Shown here in pieces: positions 28,701 through 41,559 of a stretch of 64,000 bases of DNA. Both the position numbers and the translations under genes were made by a program. The notes beneath the pieces were generated by a model. It did not search any database and had not been told where the DNA came from. It saw nothing but the letters and a program-made list of their open reading frames with translations. The first letter of the stretch is position 1. Each line of letters opens with the position of its first letter. Source of the stretch: Himantopus leucocephalus (lineage: Eukaryota; Chordata; Aves; Charadriiformes; Recurvirostridae); the NCBI GenBank assembly GCA_003993805.1, contig RSEF01000003.1, positions 35,163,098 to 35,227,097 on the forward strand. Reading direction: 5' to 3'.

Positions 28701-31700
28701 ATGCACTTAACACTTAGCTGAGAAATATCCCAACTATCTTCCTTGACAGAACTGAAGACAAAAACCCACAAGCACCTGAAAAAATACCTGATTTCAGGTG
28801 TACAGAGCACGCAGCAATTTCCTACTAAAATTAATCAGCTGGATGTTATGAATATTTCTACTTTAAAAGTACATTTACATTTTTTTGCATTCTCTGTTCT
28901 GTAGCTTACTGCATGAGCTGCTGTAGTTCTTAGTGCTGTTCTGTACTGATGAGGCTCTGCAGTTTCGCAGTTCCAAGTGCTCTATTGTTAACTGTGAAAT
29001 AACGCATAATGATGAAAAAGAACAATACTTTAAAACAACATACTAAAGGGTAAAATTTGGGCTGCACTTCCAGCCATAACTGTTTTTCCTGCCCACTGAT
29101 CACTTCGGTGCTTAACTACAGCTCCTATGAATGCCAAAACTTTTTGTATGAAACTGACACACACAGAACTGCATGCAAACTGCAATCATTTCATTTTACT
29201 AAATTCTAAATCAATATAGAAAACAATTACAATAAATATAGTGCACAACAATTACAATTGATTTAAACTATACAGAATAGGGTTTTTTCATTTTGTTCCT
29301 CCCCCCAATAACATAGGAGGAATGGGAGGAAGAGAAGCAGGAAGGAACAGACAAGCCAAGAGCTGACACCTGAATTTTATATGAGGCACATATTACTTCT
29401 TCAATTCTCTGTAACAAGTTTGGCAATTAAAATTCTATATTTTCAGAAGACAATCATTGTAAGTCATAGTTCAACTGAATCTGAAACTAATTATTTACCT
29501 GAGTTACATAACCACAGTCAAAACCAGCTATGGCTCCTTCGTAGCATGTGTTTAAGGGTACAGCTGAAAAAGTAGTTCTGAAAGCTTGTGCCAAGCATGC
29601 TAAAGTCTCTAAAAACAAGTCTTTTCTAGCAAGCACCATCGTGTTAAGAAGCTAAAGATTTTAAGAACATATGCATACTGTTTTCTATACGGCTAGAATA
29701 GTTTTCAAACCATTTTCAATTACTGTAACTGCATTACACCACGTGTACCAGGAGGATGTTGAATCAGAATAGCTACTACTTCCAGTATTAGTCACTGGTG
29801 TTTTAGAATTTCATGAATATTATCAAGAGACACAAACTTAGTAAAACCACACCAAGTTCAATATGCCAAGCAACTCGACAACTATTATGCACAGAGCTTA
29901 TAATCTACCCCTCTCAGCATCAAAAAGGAACTTTGACTTTGAACTATACTTGTGGGAAGCGAAACACTTAGCAAGCGTTCCCACAGAATTTTGTATCTAC
30001 AACAGTACAGTCACCACAGACTGAATACAAAGACGTGTGGCAATCACCAGCTTTTATTGCCTCTTTGGTTTCATTTTTTTTTAGGCTGGATGAATCTCCT
30101 CCCCCTTTTTCTTTAACGAGAAAAAGACCATTCAAGTATTTTTTTAAATATCACGATCTAAGTAAAATGGCAATGTGTAAGCTCTTGTGTTAGAGATGCA
30201 TTGTCTACAGTGTAATCTAACAAACTGAAAGGTATGCCTACTAAACTCTGCACCTCTAGGCGCAGGTACACAACTCTTTGCAGCGTTCAGGACATGTTTT
30301 GTAACATATACCGAGAAGAATCTTTCAGCTTAGAAGACTAAAGCCAAAACTTGGCACACTTGGTCTTGTTTCAAGAAGGAAACTTTCTTTTGCCAGACTT
30401 GAAAAAGGAATGGATTTTAACATTTCCAGCTTGGAAGAGAAAAAAAAGATTCTATTTATGATGGCATAAATTTAAAAATAAAAAAAAAACCCAAACACAC
30501 AAAACCAAGCAAACAGCAGCTTGATGTTTTCAAACTCTAACATACCTCAACGAGGATGAATATTTTGCCCATTTAAAGAAAATTAAATTAATTGAAAATG
30601 TTGTAGAGTGCCCATGAAGCATGACATTTTCAAGAAGGGAGCGCAGCCAATGAAAGCAAAGAATGCTCATTTTAAATTGAGAATCATCTGCTAGTTTCCA
30701 TAGCTACTTTTTAAACAATTGTAAGCTCTATCATTTCTTAGAACAATCTTGTTTACTATGAATAACTTTAAAATGGCTGTTCTCAGAAAAAGCTACTTGA
30801 AAGCATTTACAAAAAAGTACAATAATTAACAGTGTCTGCTGTTTTAAACTTTTTAGAAAGACAAATAGGTAGTGTTAAAATGCAAACAAATGTCAGATAA
30901 TACATTTACGTTTTTCATAATATTATTATTAGTAATACAGTGTAAGCCTTTGATACCTCAACCAGGATTCCAATCTTGCCATGTGAAACACTTCAAAAAT
31001 ACACAGCAAGGCAGAAATTACAGTACAAGGATCATACAGGCCAAATACACACTGCAAGAAGTAGAAATGAATGAAGAGGAGCTCCAAGAGAGGAACAGAT
31101 TTCCCAAAGTGAAAATTTCTTGTTTCCTTTTCAATGACAACACAATACAAGTAAATATCAGTTAAGCAGATAGCAGCTATAACATCTCATCCTGGTATGA
31201 ATAAACTATGCATCATGTAGAAAAAGCAGCTGTAGTTCACGTTATCATGTGTCGTCACGTAACATGACAATGTCCTGCTACTCTGTACAGAGCAACCTAG
31301 ACGGTAAGTTAAAGGAACTCTAGGTCTCCATTGGTACTTACTAGGCCTTGCTAGATTTTACCCTTGGATAAAGTTAAAGCACTCAGTACATAAGCTATAT
31401 AGTGTTTACACAGTTACCCTGTTTCACTTCATATTCCACCAGACAATCCAGTAGGCTGAAGATTAACCCCTATGACATCTCCAAAAGGAGCTTTGCCATA
31501 AAGCATGCAAACGTTTCAGGAAGAACTACATTTGTTAACACTGAGCCCAGTACTTTTCTCTCACTTGGTTAATGGACTCCACATGCAGGTCCACTTAAAA
31601 CAGTTCTCCAAAGATGTGTTAAATGGCAATTGCTGAAGGCAAAATGGCAGGAAGACTAAAGTGCCTATGCCCTCTTCCTTTAAGACTTTAATCAGCCAAA

Positions 31701-33156
31701 GCAGCCAGCAGTAAAACCTGCTCCCCCCCCAAAAAATGGCAGCCCAGCTATAGAAATAGGAAGCTATGAAGAGTGTGTGTCTCCCTTCTCCAATGGAAAC
31801 CTGAAAAAGGGGTGAAACGTCATCCCTCCAAACAGACTAGCTATTACAGAAAGGACTGATAGACTGTCTACTCTGGAATCAACCCCAAATGGTCTCCTTA
31901 CCAGGACCACTGCACACAGAATTAGCAGCTCCCATCTACTCTTTCAATAATAGCAGAATTTGGCAATGAATAGGAGGAAGGGGGGGGGGGAAGGCGGAAA
32001 TCACTGAATTTATACACCTCTTTTTCCTTTTACAACCTCATTCTCTTCAGTCTTCATCACCTGAATTCCCGTTAGAAATGTTCCAAGTGTACAGCTGTGG
32101 GTTACATCTCTTTCTAATCTCACTTCCAGAAGCACATCAAAAGACAATCCAATTTAGGAATCCACTGGATTTCTAAATAGTCCATAAAAAAATAATTTAT
32201 AGATACAGCCCTCCAGGGTACAACAGAAGGAAAATACTTCAGGATGCAAAACATACCCTGCAGTGTAAAGTCACTGGAATAGGAAAGGGGGGATGAGGGG
32301 GAGTTGGCTTCTTGTTAAGGATCTGCATGTGTGCAACAGCTGGAACTCCCAAACAAGCATTATATAATAACAACAAAAGCTGTTCAAAGCAGTAAGGAGG
32401 CACAGCTGGGACTGTGGTGACCAGCAGTTGTGCTCCACTTCAGAGCTTCACGGTTCTAGTGCAGGAAGCAAGAGCTTTTGCTCCAATAAATAAATATATA
32501 TTTCTGCTCCAACATAATTATTAATTTGATAGAATCATCAATTTTACAAGCATCTTTGTCCACCATGCAGAAACCAGAACAGAATCCATATAAAAATAGT
32601 ACTCAAGATCAAAGTATTCATTCATATACCTTTTCCAGAAGCATATATAGGCTGTAAAATGGTCTAAGGAAAGAGCTCTTCTGGTATAAAAAACCCAAAA
32701 GTAAGTAAGTCTAACTTTATACTCCCAAAAATTGTCATATTCTAAAAGTACTTTGAAAAGTACTTAAAGGTAAAGGGATTCTAGACTCAGATATTACTGT
32801 CCAGAGGTGATCACTGAAGGTGATTAGCAAAGTACTAATTTTGCTTCAGGGTGATCTGGGAGAGTGGTTCAGAAAGTACTCCAGCAGCAACCTGGGTGGG
32901 TGTGGAATCACAGTGAGACTTTTTCAAAAAACTGTAAAATGTATTACGACTGTAAATTGTCTAACCATGAAGCTGATGTAAAGACAGGAGTACTGCCTAG
33001 AGCCTGTAAGTATAGATCTTGGTTAACTGTTTCCTGTACCACAACTTTACTTAGACTAATTCTTAAGAACTTAACATTCTTTGTGTTACAAAGTTGTTTT
33101 GGAATCACGTACATTGTGTAGAGGCATTTACTTCTTCTGTGTTATTGTGACCTTAG

Positions 33157-33437
33157 CTATTGAAAGGACAAGGGGCAATGGTTTTAAACTGAAAAAGGGA
33201 CATAGGGGAGAAGTTTTTGNGGGACATAGGAGAGAAGTTTTTGCAATGAGAGTGGTGAGACACTGGAACAGGTTGCCCAGAGAAGTTGTGGATGCCCCAT
33301 TCCTGGAAGAGTTCAAGGTCAGATTGGACAGGGCGTTGAGCAACCTGTTCCAGTGAAAGATGTCCCTGCCCATGGCAGGGGGTTTGGACTAGATGATCTT
33401 TACAGGTCCCTTCCAACCCAAACTATTTTGTGATTCC
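33157..33437 (+). mobile_element. CR1 LINE 3' end, plus orientation
   Basis: The fragment reads AGGGGCAATGGTTTTAAACTG..., then GTGGTGAGACACTGGAACAG, GTTGCCCAGAGAAGTTGTGG, TCCCTGCCCATGGCAGGGGG, TTTGGACTAGATGATCTTTA and CCTTCCAACCCAAACTATTT, ending in TGTGATTCCGTG. This is the avian CR1 3' region in its usual order and close to consensus, so it is younger than the other copies here. Part of the middle is replaced by two copies of a 24-base unit (33196-33219 and 33221-33244) separated by an N. It lies antisense to LTBP1. Confidence 0.92.
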
Positions 33438-34239
33438 GTGAAAGTGCCAAATGACAGCATTTGTCTCATGCTCTTAAACTTGACACTTTTCGCTAACAGT
33501 TTGTACAAACAAGGTGCCAGAGAGGTTGACAGTTTCAGTGCATGGTTCAGAAAATGGTATAAACATAGGGGACTTCAGAGTTGTCAGAAACTGGAACAGA
33601 GAAAACTATAGAAGATGCAACTCCATTTAAAGCTTAACAAAACTAGGTTGATGGCACTTACAAATATGATAGGAGAATTTTTAAATTGGAGACTGAGAAA
33701 GAAGCTATACAGCTCTGATGCAGTCACACTTTTAGTGAGGTCAGTGCACTCAAGCAAAGAGCAAAGCAAGAGTTGGTAACACTTAAACAGGTAACAGTGA
33801 GAAATAGAACAAACTATGCTTTTTAGCAGAGGAGGCAACCAAAACTGAAGTACCTGTGCTTGTCCACGAAACATTACAAGTTCAAGAAATACAAGGGAGA
33901 AAGAATGATCAGCTTTATACAGACTTATTAGGAAGGAGTCATTCCTACTTTGGGAAAGGAAAACTGATGGGAGGATTGGGAAAGTTCCGTGGAATATCCT
34001 GGATATGAAACAGATCACCTGGTGGAGTGATGCTACATCTCTCATATTAGATCAGCAAATTAACCACATCAATCACTAACATAGTATCTCTGTGAACTGT
34101 CATTTCAATGCAAAGTAGAGGAAACATGCGTTAGGGCTGTATTGCTAGCTGCCTAAGATGGTGACAGCTACCATATCACTGAAGCTACAAAGACAGGAAT
34201 CAATACTAATAGAAAATATGTTACCCCCAAACAACAACA

Positions 34240-34860
34240 CAACAGTAAAACAAAATTTTTAGATGTGATTAACAACGTCTTCATGGATCAGCTCGTCAGG
34301 AACACAGAAGAAAAGAATAAAATCTTGGTTTGGCCTAACCTGTGTACAGGATCCAATTCAAATGTTACCACTGAAGAGATGCTGCAAAAGTGAGCAAAAC
34401 TTAGAGTTAACATCCTTGAAGGGGGAACAAAAGTCAAAGATTTGCTACAGCAGGTCATAGTTTCAAAACAGCAGAATTAACATAAAAATGGAAGCTAGTT
34501 GAAAAAAGTTAATAAGCTGAAAAACTGTCCAAAAGTCTTTTAACCCAATTAAACAACGTATTCAAGGAACATACAGAGAAGAAAAGGCCAGAGAAGAAAG
34601 CCTCAATTAATTCTTCCCATCTGTGTTTATCATGAAGGAGTTCAGAAAGGTTCCTATGTCTTTCTCTATGAGGGATTCTCAGGATCTTTCTGTGAGAGAA
34701 CAGTCAGTCAACACCAAGAGGTCATTAGACCAGATAATTCTCATCTGAAACTTCTAAAAGTTAAGTGAGATTCTACCTGTCTACTGTGTAGTACTCTGGG
34801 CACAACAGAACCCAAGAGAAGAATATAGTAACTTTCATCAAAAAAATAAAATTGGATGGG
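34240..34860 (+). mobile_element. Possible ancient CR1/L3-type LINE internal fragment
   Basis: Several short stretches resemble internal coding DNA of old CR1/L3-class LINEs in plus orientation: TTCATGGATCAGCTCGTCAG followed by GAACACAGAAGAAAAG, later AATCTTGGTTTGGCC, and TCATTAGACCAGATAATTCT. The frame is broken by many stops. The likeness is partial and from memory of the family, so this stays tentative; the flanks 33440-34240 and 34860-35100 may belong to the same remnant. Confidence 0.3.
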
Positions 34861-37800
34861 GTTTAACTTGCCCTACCATTGATGTGGAATGTAGTTTTGG
34901 TACAGTTTGTTACAATCCATGCACAGTGACTGGAGAGATGAATCAAAAAGTGAGCTCTTGGAGACTGACTGGATCCTTGACCCAGCTGTTTTATCTTTCC
35001 CTGTAATGAAGGTTGTCTGTGTTGGCTTCCTAACATAGCTGAGTCATGGCTGAATGATAGGGGAGGGGGTGGAGGACTCTCCTACACATATTTGGTTGAT
35101 CCTTACATCATACTAAAGAGGCGATTAGTAGTGGAAATTGTACAACAGTATAGCCAGGCAACAATTTCCTTGATATTACTCCAACACTGACCACCCTTTT
35201 CTTGCACCAAAGCTTTACTCAGGCAAGTGGTGTTACATAGCCACATAAAACCCTAAGCCAACTGGCTATTGCCATCACACTGATTAGCTTCCTCCTCCTG
35301 CCTGGAATAAGCTCTGGCTGGCTTGAGATCCCAGCTGGCTCCCTATAATTAAGGGAGTCTCTGTATCAAAGTAAGTCTCTATGAAAAAGAGATTCTATTT
35401 CTGAGAAACCTTTTTCTGTCCAAGTTACTAATGAAAACACTGAACATCCTGTAACGTCTGTTTGCAAAACCTTCACGTCACTAGATGATGGCTCAAGTGT
35501 GGGTAAAACAAAATGTTCCTGCAAAGCTAGGCTGCATCATCTCAGGGACATCAATAATCCAAAGTGTAGGACACTGCAGCTGAATCTCACAAATGTCTGA
35601 CATGGTGGTGCAATGGTGATACTTTATGTTTTTAAAACTCTTTCCAAGATATCTCTGCTTTTCTGGTGGACAGCAGTCAATATACTGCTGAGCGTTCACT
35701 GCATATGCACAGTACTTAACATGGCCACATGCTATCTAGCTCCAGTCCATCAAAAGAAGTCTCTGCTGAACTCTCAACATAAGTAAACTGGATACTTGCA
35801 GCCCCAAAGATTTCAGCCAAAACAGGTGTGGTAGAAATCACAAATGCTCACATCCAAAAAGTCTTACAAACAAGTTGTAAAAACAGACTGGACTTTGTCC
35901 ACCAAAACACCAAAGGCTTCCCTCAAGCCAGTTTGCCTTAACAATCTGCCACTTCTTATACCATTGTGAACTAACAGGATCTCTCAAATGACTAGCCTAT
36001 TTTGTAACAAATTCATGTTTTCCTACCTTTCACACCACACTTAAGTAAGGTCATGGGGTCTTTAGACCCACCTGTGTTACAAACCAATCAACAGCAAGAA
36101 TACTCAATGCAAGAGAGGTTACTACAAATTATCTGCTAGCTTATGGACTAGCACTGAAGTGTGCACCAGCACTGTTCAAAAAGGACACTGGGACTAAGAC
36201 TGATATCATTGTCATCAAAAAATCATCTCCATGTTCTCTGCCAACACAAATGATCCCAGTCCTGAGGGAGACCAGCCATTTCAACTAAGGAGTGACTTCA
36301 GCTCCTGCAGCCCGATGACTACATTCCCCTAGAATGATGAATGGAGGTGTTCTTGAGGGCTGACTCAGTGCCTGGCAGCACAAAGAGATGAGTAACTACC
36401 TTTGAACCAGTTTTTGTTCTAGCACACATACATCAATAGCACTGCCAAAGACTACAGAAGTGAGAATAGCTGCAGTATCAGAATCTCAAAACACTGGTCT
36501 CAACTTACCAACAGTTCATGCCAAAGATCCTTTATGTATGCCTAGTGCTGGTGGAGCAGTTAAGTTAACCATGCCCTCAACTGACAGCTCAGAACCGCCT
36601 TACTAGTCCCAAAATGCTTCCAACCTTCATTAGGAATAGTGTGAGGACACAAAGCTTCAGCAGTGAAAATATAAACTCATATGCAGCCTCTATTTACATA
36701 AGGAGAGGCCTGTGCAGAATGCCCTGCCATAGTAAGAAAAAAATATATGTTAATTACTGTTTTTGAATTTCTAGGATGACATAATTAAATAGTTGTCTAT
36801 ATTAATATGTTTAAGTTTGGAATCAAGAAGGTCCAAGACAGCTGATCTTCCTCAGAACAATTATTACCAAGTGTGTGCAGAACAGAGTGAGAGAGAATGA
36901 GAGGGGTGTAATCTTTTTAATCCAGAACAAACTTTTACAAAACTTTAATAGCAAAGCAAGAAGAACTAACTCTCTCACTATGAGGAAACTCAATGAAGAA
37001 TTAACTTGGCTAACAGGTAAAAATGTGTTCTGGAGAACAGCTGAGGACATCTAAGCTGGACAATAGCTGAGAGGAACTGCACAGGAGAAGTGCTGTGCGC
37101 CCTGTACCCTTGGTACAGACATACAGCTGGCTGTAGTTCATCAGATGTCAGATGATTGGCTTTAGGCAAAAAGTCTGAGCAGGGAAGGGGTATTTAACAC
37201 TCACCCACAACGGAAAGTACCTGAGGACAAGCACTCAAGCATTGCCCTCTCTACACACCCTTAGTTTTAGCTAGGCAATTTGCTGCTGCTTTACTGTCCC
37301 CATGTCTGAGCCTAAACATTAGCAGAGCAGGCTGGGTTTGTGAGGACAGCTATACCAGATTAGCAATTCATGGGGGGAATGAGGGGAGAGGGCAGGAACA
37401 GATGGACCGGGACACAGGATGGAACACGACACACCAGGAGAAAGGCAAAATAAATGCTACGTTATTTTTCCGTTTCAGTTATTAGTTATAGAGCTAGAAG
37501 TCCAAGTCCCATTTTTGAAAAATGTTGTGTTAAAAGACGGTGTTGTGCCCCTTTCCCCCCAGCTATACAGTGCTCCACAATAGAAGCTGAACAGGAGGAT
37601 CCCAAATAATTTGGGATTGACTGTGACTGCAACTCATTTGTTTTTAATTTGTGTATCAGTAATCTGCCTACTGAAGCCGTAAGAGAATACAACAGAGCTC
37701 ACATGTATTGATTTGTGTCCATCTGTCACGTGAAGAAGAGGGGCTTCACTTCAGCATTCAATAGAAAGACAATTATACACAATGAACAAAATAGATGGTT

Positions 37801-39984
37801 CAAAAAAAATGTGCTGCCAATAAGTGACATATTCCAGTGAATTCAAACCACCCTTTTCAAAACTCTGGCATTCTGCAATATGAAAATAAACCCTAAGTAG
37901 AAGGAAAAGCAAAGCTTGCCACCTACTGCCCAATGACATAATAGTATGTACTAGTATTGTCTAGCTCCTTTTAACAGACTATCTTGCCTTTGAAACTCAT
38001 TCCCCTGGCACAGAACTTACAGAATTGCATCTTCAATTCTTTTCAATAAAACAGAAAACACAAAGCCAGTGTACGGAATATCCAAAAGCAGTCTTTTCCT
38101 TTAAACCAATTTTAAACTGCTTATAAAATCCCTGAGAAGCCTGAAACATCATTTATCATAGCATCCAAACAGACAAAGAATTCCTTTTAATATCCTCTAG
38201 TGGTGCTATGGGCTTTAATAAAGATTGTCCTCAGCTGCATGATAAGTTTTCTGTATAAAGAGTACTTTAATTTAAAAAAAAATATTACCGTAGATAAAGC
38301 CTATCAGAAAAGATTATTTTTTCTCCTGTACACACATCTGGAGGAGATATTTTTAAAGCTATAGATTGCATTAATAACAAAACAGGGCTGCAATGAAGGC
38401 TGGTTTATTGCAATTACCTCCTTTGTCCTCGAAATTCCATGTCTCAACAGCAGAATCGATGCTTCTTTTCATTTTCAAGCAGGGAGAAATTCTCTTCAAT
38501 AATTACAATGCTTCAGTGAGCTATTAGTCTGGAGGTATTTATTTTCCTAACAGACCACATAAAAAGAGTCCTTTCTGAATAACAGTAGGTCCTTTTCTTA
38601 GTGTAGGAAGTTGCTTGACTCAAAGTCAAGTAGTCATGATTCAATTGCCTACATAACTTCTGAGCACACTAGCAGACTTATCTTCATATACAACACAATA
38701 TGCTAGACACTTCAAACTAGCCAACAGTCCACCTTGTGGTCCTCCAGCACCTCTCGCTAAGGTCCTACGAGATAATTCAGGGAAAATTTGCTGAAGAGGG
38801 AAATAGACAAGGATTTATGGCAGAGTCCTGCTAATAGACTAATGGCTGGTTACAAAGTCTCAATCAATATTTCAACAGGAACATCAGAAGATGATCCCAC
38901 TTTCTCTAACTGCATAATGTTCTTCACCATTTACACTCATGTCTTCAATCCAGTCATACAAAAAAAAACCAAAAACCCCATATATCTGTCTCTCACCAGA
39001 TACTGATGAACAGTAACACCCAAACTTCAACATAAGATGGCATGAGCAATAAACCTCCTTGGTAGTGGTTAGATTATGAACAGATTACACATTGTGTAAA
39101 ACAATAGTTTTGGATTCCTGGGAGGAATTTATCGAAGTACAGGGATATATGTCACGTGTAACCTTTATGGAGCTTAGGTAAAGTGGAAACTGCTTCTTAG
39201 TGAAGTATTCAGACTCTAGCACTGAAGAAGAAAATAAGTTTAGAGATGAAGTATATGTCTCTTGGAGTTCCTAAATCATGAGCAGAACAGGCTATTCATA
39301 GATGAGAAATCAATGAGGCATTTGTACTTAATCAGACAGGCCTAATCCTGAGCACACATCTGCCTTAGACAAAAGCCAGCCCACATCATTCTCTGAATGA
39401 AGATTCTTGAACCATCTAGTTATCTGCTACACTGGCAAAACGCTAAGATTAAATAAATCCCCTGAAGAGGGGTTCTTTGTGTCTTTGTTATCTATTTAAT
39501 AAGGTTATTAAGAATAAATTCTCAATATATGCTGGAAGCATTAAGACAATACCAAAAGTTACACTAATACCCAAGACATACAAATCAGCTAATTATTTTA
39601 AAGGGCCAAAGATCAAATATTAAGCAAGATCTCTGATATGAAGGCCAAAGGCAGACACGTCTACAAACATAGTAAGACTTTTCTCCAAGTTCAATATACC
39701 TAAAACAGAAGAAAATATCCCCGGTTCAGTGATCGTTTGACCATTACAACACTAAACAAAACCACTTAGATTTTTCTAAAGACAGAATACTGTCAAAATC
39801 ATATTTCTATACCCAAAATCAGTGATAAACCCTATTTTCTCACTTTGCTTTTCTTCCTTTGGAAGTTAAACATACAGATGTATTTTAGCCTGGATTAAAG
39901 GGTTGGGGTTTTTTTGTTTTGTTTGCTTGGGTTTTGTTTGACTTCTGTGATATGACTAGCTCAGTGCACAAAAAGAGCACTATG

Positions 39985-41070
39985 AATCTTTTTAACCTGG
40001 ACTTTAGCAAGGTGTTTGACACAGTTGTCTCCTTATCTAGAAATTGGTGAAATATGGATAACTGGATTATAAAGTGGGTACAAAAACTGCCTGGCTGAGT
40101 AGGTGTTATTCAGTGATACAAAATCCAACTCACAGTAGGTCAAGTGGATAACTATCTGTTTTCCTTAGAGATCGATACTGGGACCAATATTGTTCAACAT
40201 TACTAATGATCCAGAGAAGGGAAAAATGCAGTCTCGGCAATTATACAGACAATTCCAATTTGGAGGAGTGGTTGTTATACTGGAGGACTGAGGGATTTTG
40301 ACAGGCTGGAGAAATGGGCTCATGATGTTCAAAGGCAAACACAAAGTCCTGTATGTTAGATACAGCAACTCCTGTGCAACAGTGCAGGTTTGGTGCTGAA
40401 ATGGCTGAACGAAAGGTGGACAAGCTGAACATAAGTCAACTGTGCACCCCCACATGAAGAATGTCAATCATATATTGGGCTGCATTAGTAACAGTATAGC
40501 CAAGCAGGTCAAGGGAACGATTATTCCTTCTATCTGGCACTTGCAAGATTGCATCTCAAGTACTGTGTCCAGTTATGGTCCCCACAAATCAAGAAAGATA
40601 CTGACACAGTGGAGCAAGTCCAGCAGAGGGCCATCAAGACTGCCAAGGACTGGAGCACATAGCATACAGGGAGAGGTTGAGGGAGGTGAGTTTGTTCAGC
40701 TCTAAGAAAAGGCAGCTCAAGGGGATGATATCCCAATCTACAACTGCCTCTTGAGAATATATAGAGAAGACTGAGCCAGAAGACTGAATCAGACTTATTA
40801 CAGACATACAGCGAAAAGACAGAGGGTAACAATCAATATGCAACAATGGAAATTTCAACTACACAAAGAAATATATTTTTTTCCTGAGGGTGGTCAAACA
40901 CTGCAAAAGGAGCCCAGAGATACTGTGAGATCTCCAACCTTGCAGCCTTGAAAATGTTCAAAGGTCAATCACACAAAGCCCTGAGCAACCCCTTATAAGT
41001 GATCCCGCTTTAAGCAGAGGGTTGGACCAGACTGCCTCTACTTCCAACCTATTTTTTGCTATGCTTCCAA
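39985..41070 (+). mobile_element. CR1 LINE remnant: end of reverse transcriptase plus 3' region
   Basis: The 5' part translates in one frame to LDFSKVFDTV at about 39999-40030, the reverse-transcriptase segment found in CR1 elements. Pieces resembling a NW.IKW stretch, ILGPILFNI (RT motif block before the catalytic region) and NDPEKG follow at intervals. Stops and frameshifts interrupt the frame. Later come wordings of the CR1 C-terminus and 3' region: TGTGTCCAGTTATGGTCCCC, GCAAGTCCAGCAGAGGGCCA, GGGAGAGGTTGAGGGAGGTG, and an end at GGGTTGGACCAGACTGCCTC then CTTCCAACC. It is an old, non-functional copy of about 1.1 kb, antisense to LTBP1, with no intact open frame. Confidence 0.85.
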
Positions 41071-41541
41071 CACTAACACTACCCCAAAGTCCTTGCTTTA
41101 CTTAAAAAAGTTTCCTTTAAAAAAAAAAAAAAGCCTTAGTCTTTTTGGACAGAAGCTTCCATAAAGTATTTTTAAACAGACCTCACAGTTAAGTTCAAGT
41201 GCAGGGCTCTTCTAATTTAAAAAGTTTCCCTTGCTCTGTACATCTTTAGTACAAAAGTCTTTATGGCAGTGATGAAAATGGATGTCCTCCAGAAATATTT
41301 ACTCTCACACTAGCTATTAACCTTCAAAAAACATTTCTCTAATCTTTTTTTAGAGCATCACCTGGTCAGTCATCACATAAACCAATCTTAGAACCACATG
41401 TTCTAAAAAATAAATTACACACAGTCAAAGATACAAAAAAAGACGAGTATGCAACACAGGAAATAACTAAAAGAGCAGTCTCTTAAATTTTGCAGTAAAC
41501 CTCAGCCAAGAGTTTGTATAAAGTCAATCTTTACAGATTAT

Positions 41542-41559
41542 TTTACATATATATGTAAA
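41542..41559. repeat. Perfect 18-bp AT palindrome
   Basis: TTTACATATATATGTAAA is self-complementary over 18 bases, within a run of AT-rich ATGTATATGTATATGCATGT words. It may simply reflect local TA-rich slippage. Confidence 0.85.

Noticed and set aside
33584..34045. 153-codon minus-strand open frame in intron 3
   Set aside because: No recognisable motif and biased composition; it is more likely chance.
40165..40858. Several overlapping 60-100 codon minus-strand frames
   Set aside because: They are antisense to a decayed CR1 element and have no independent support.
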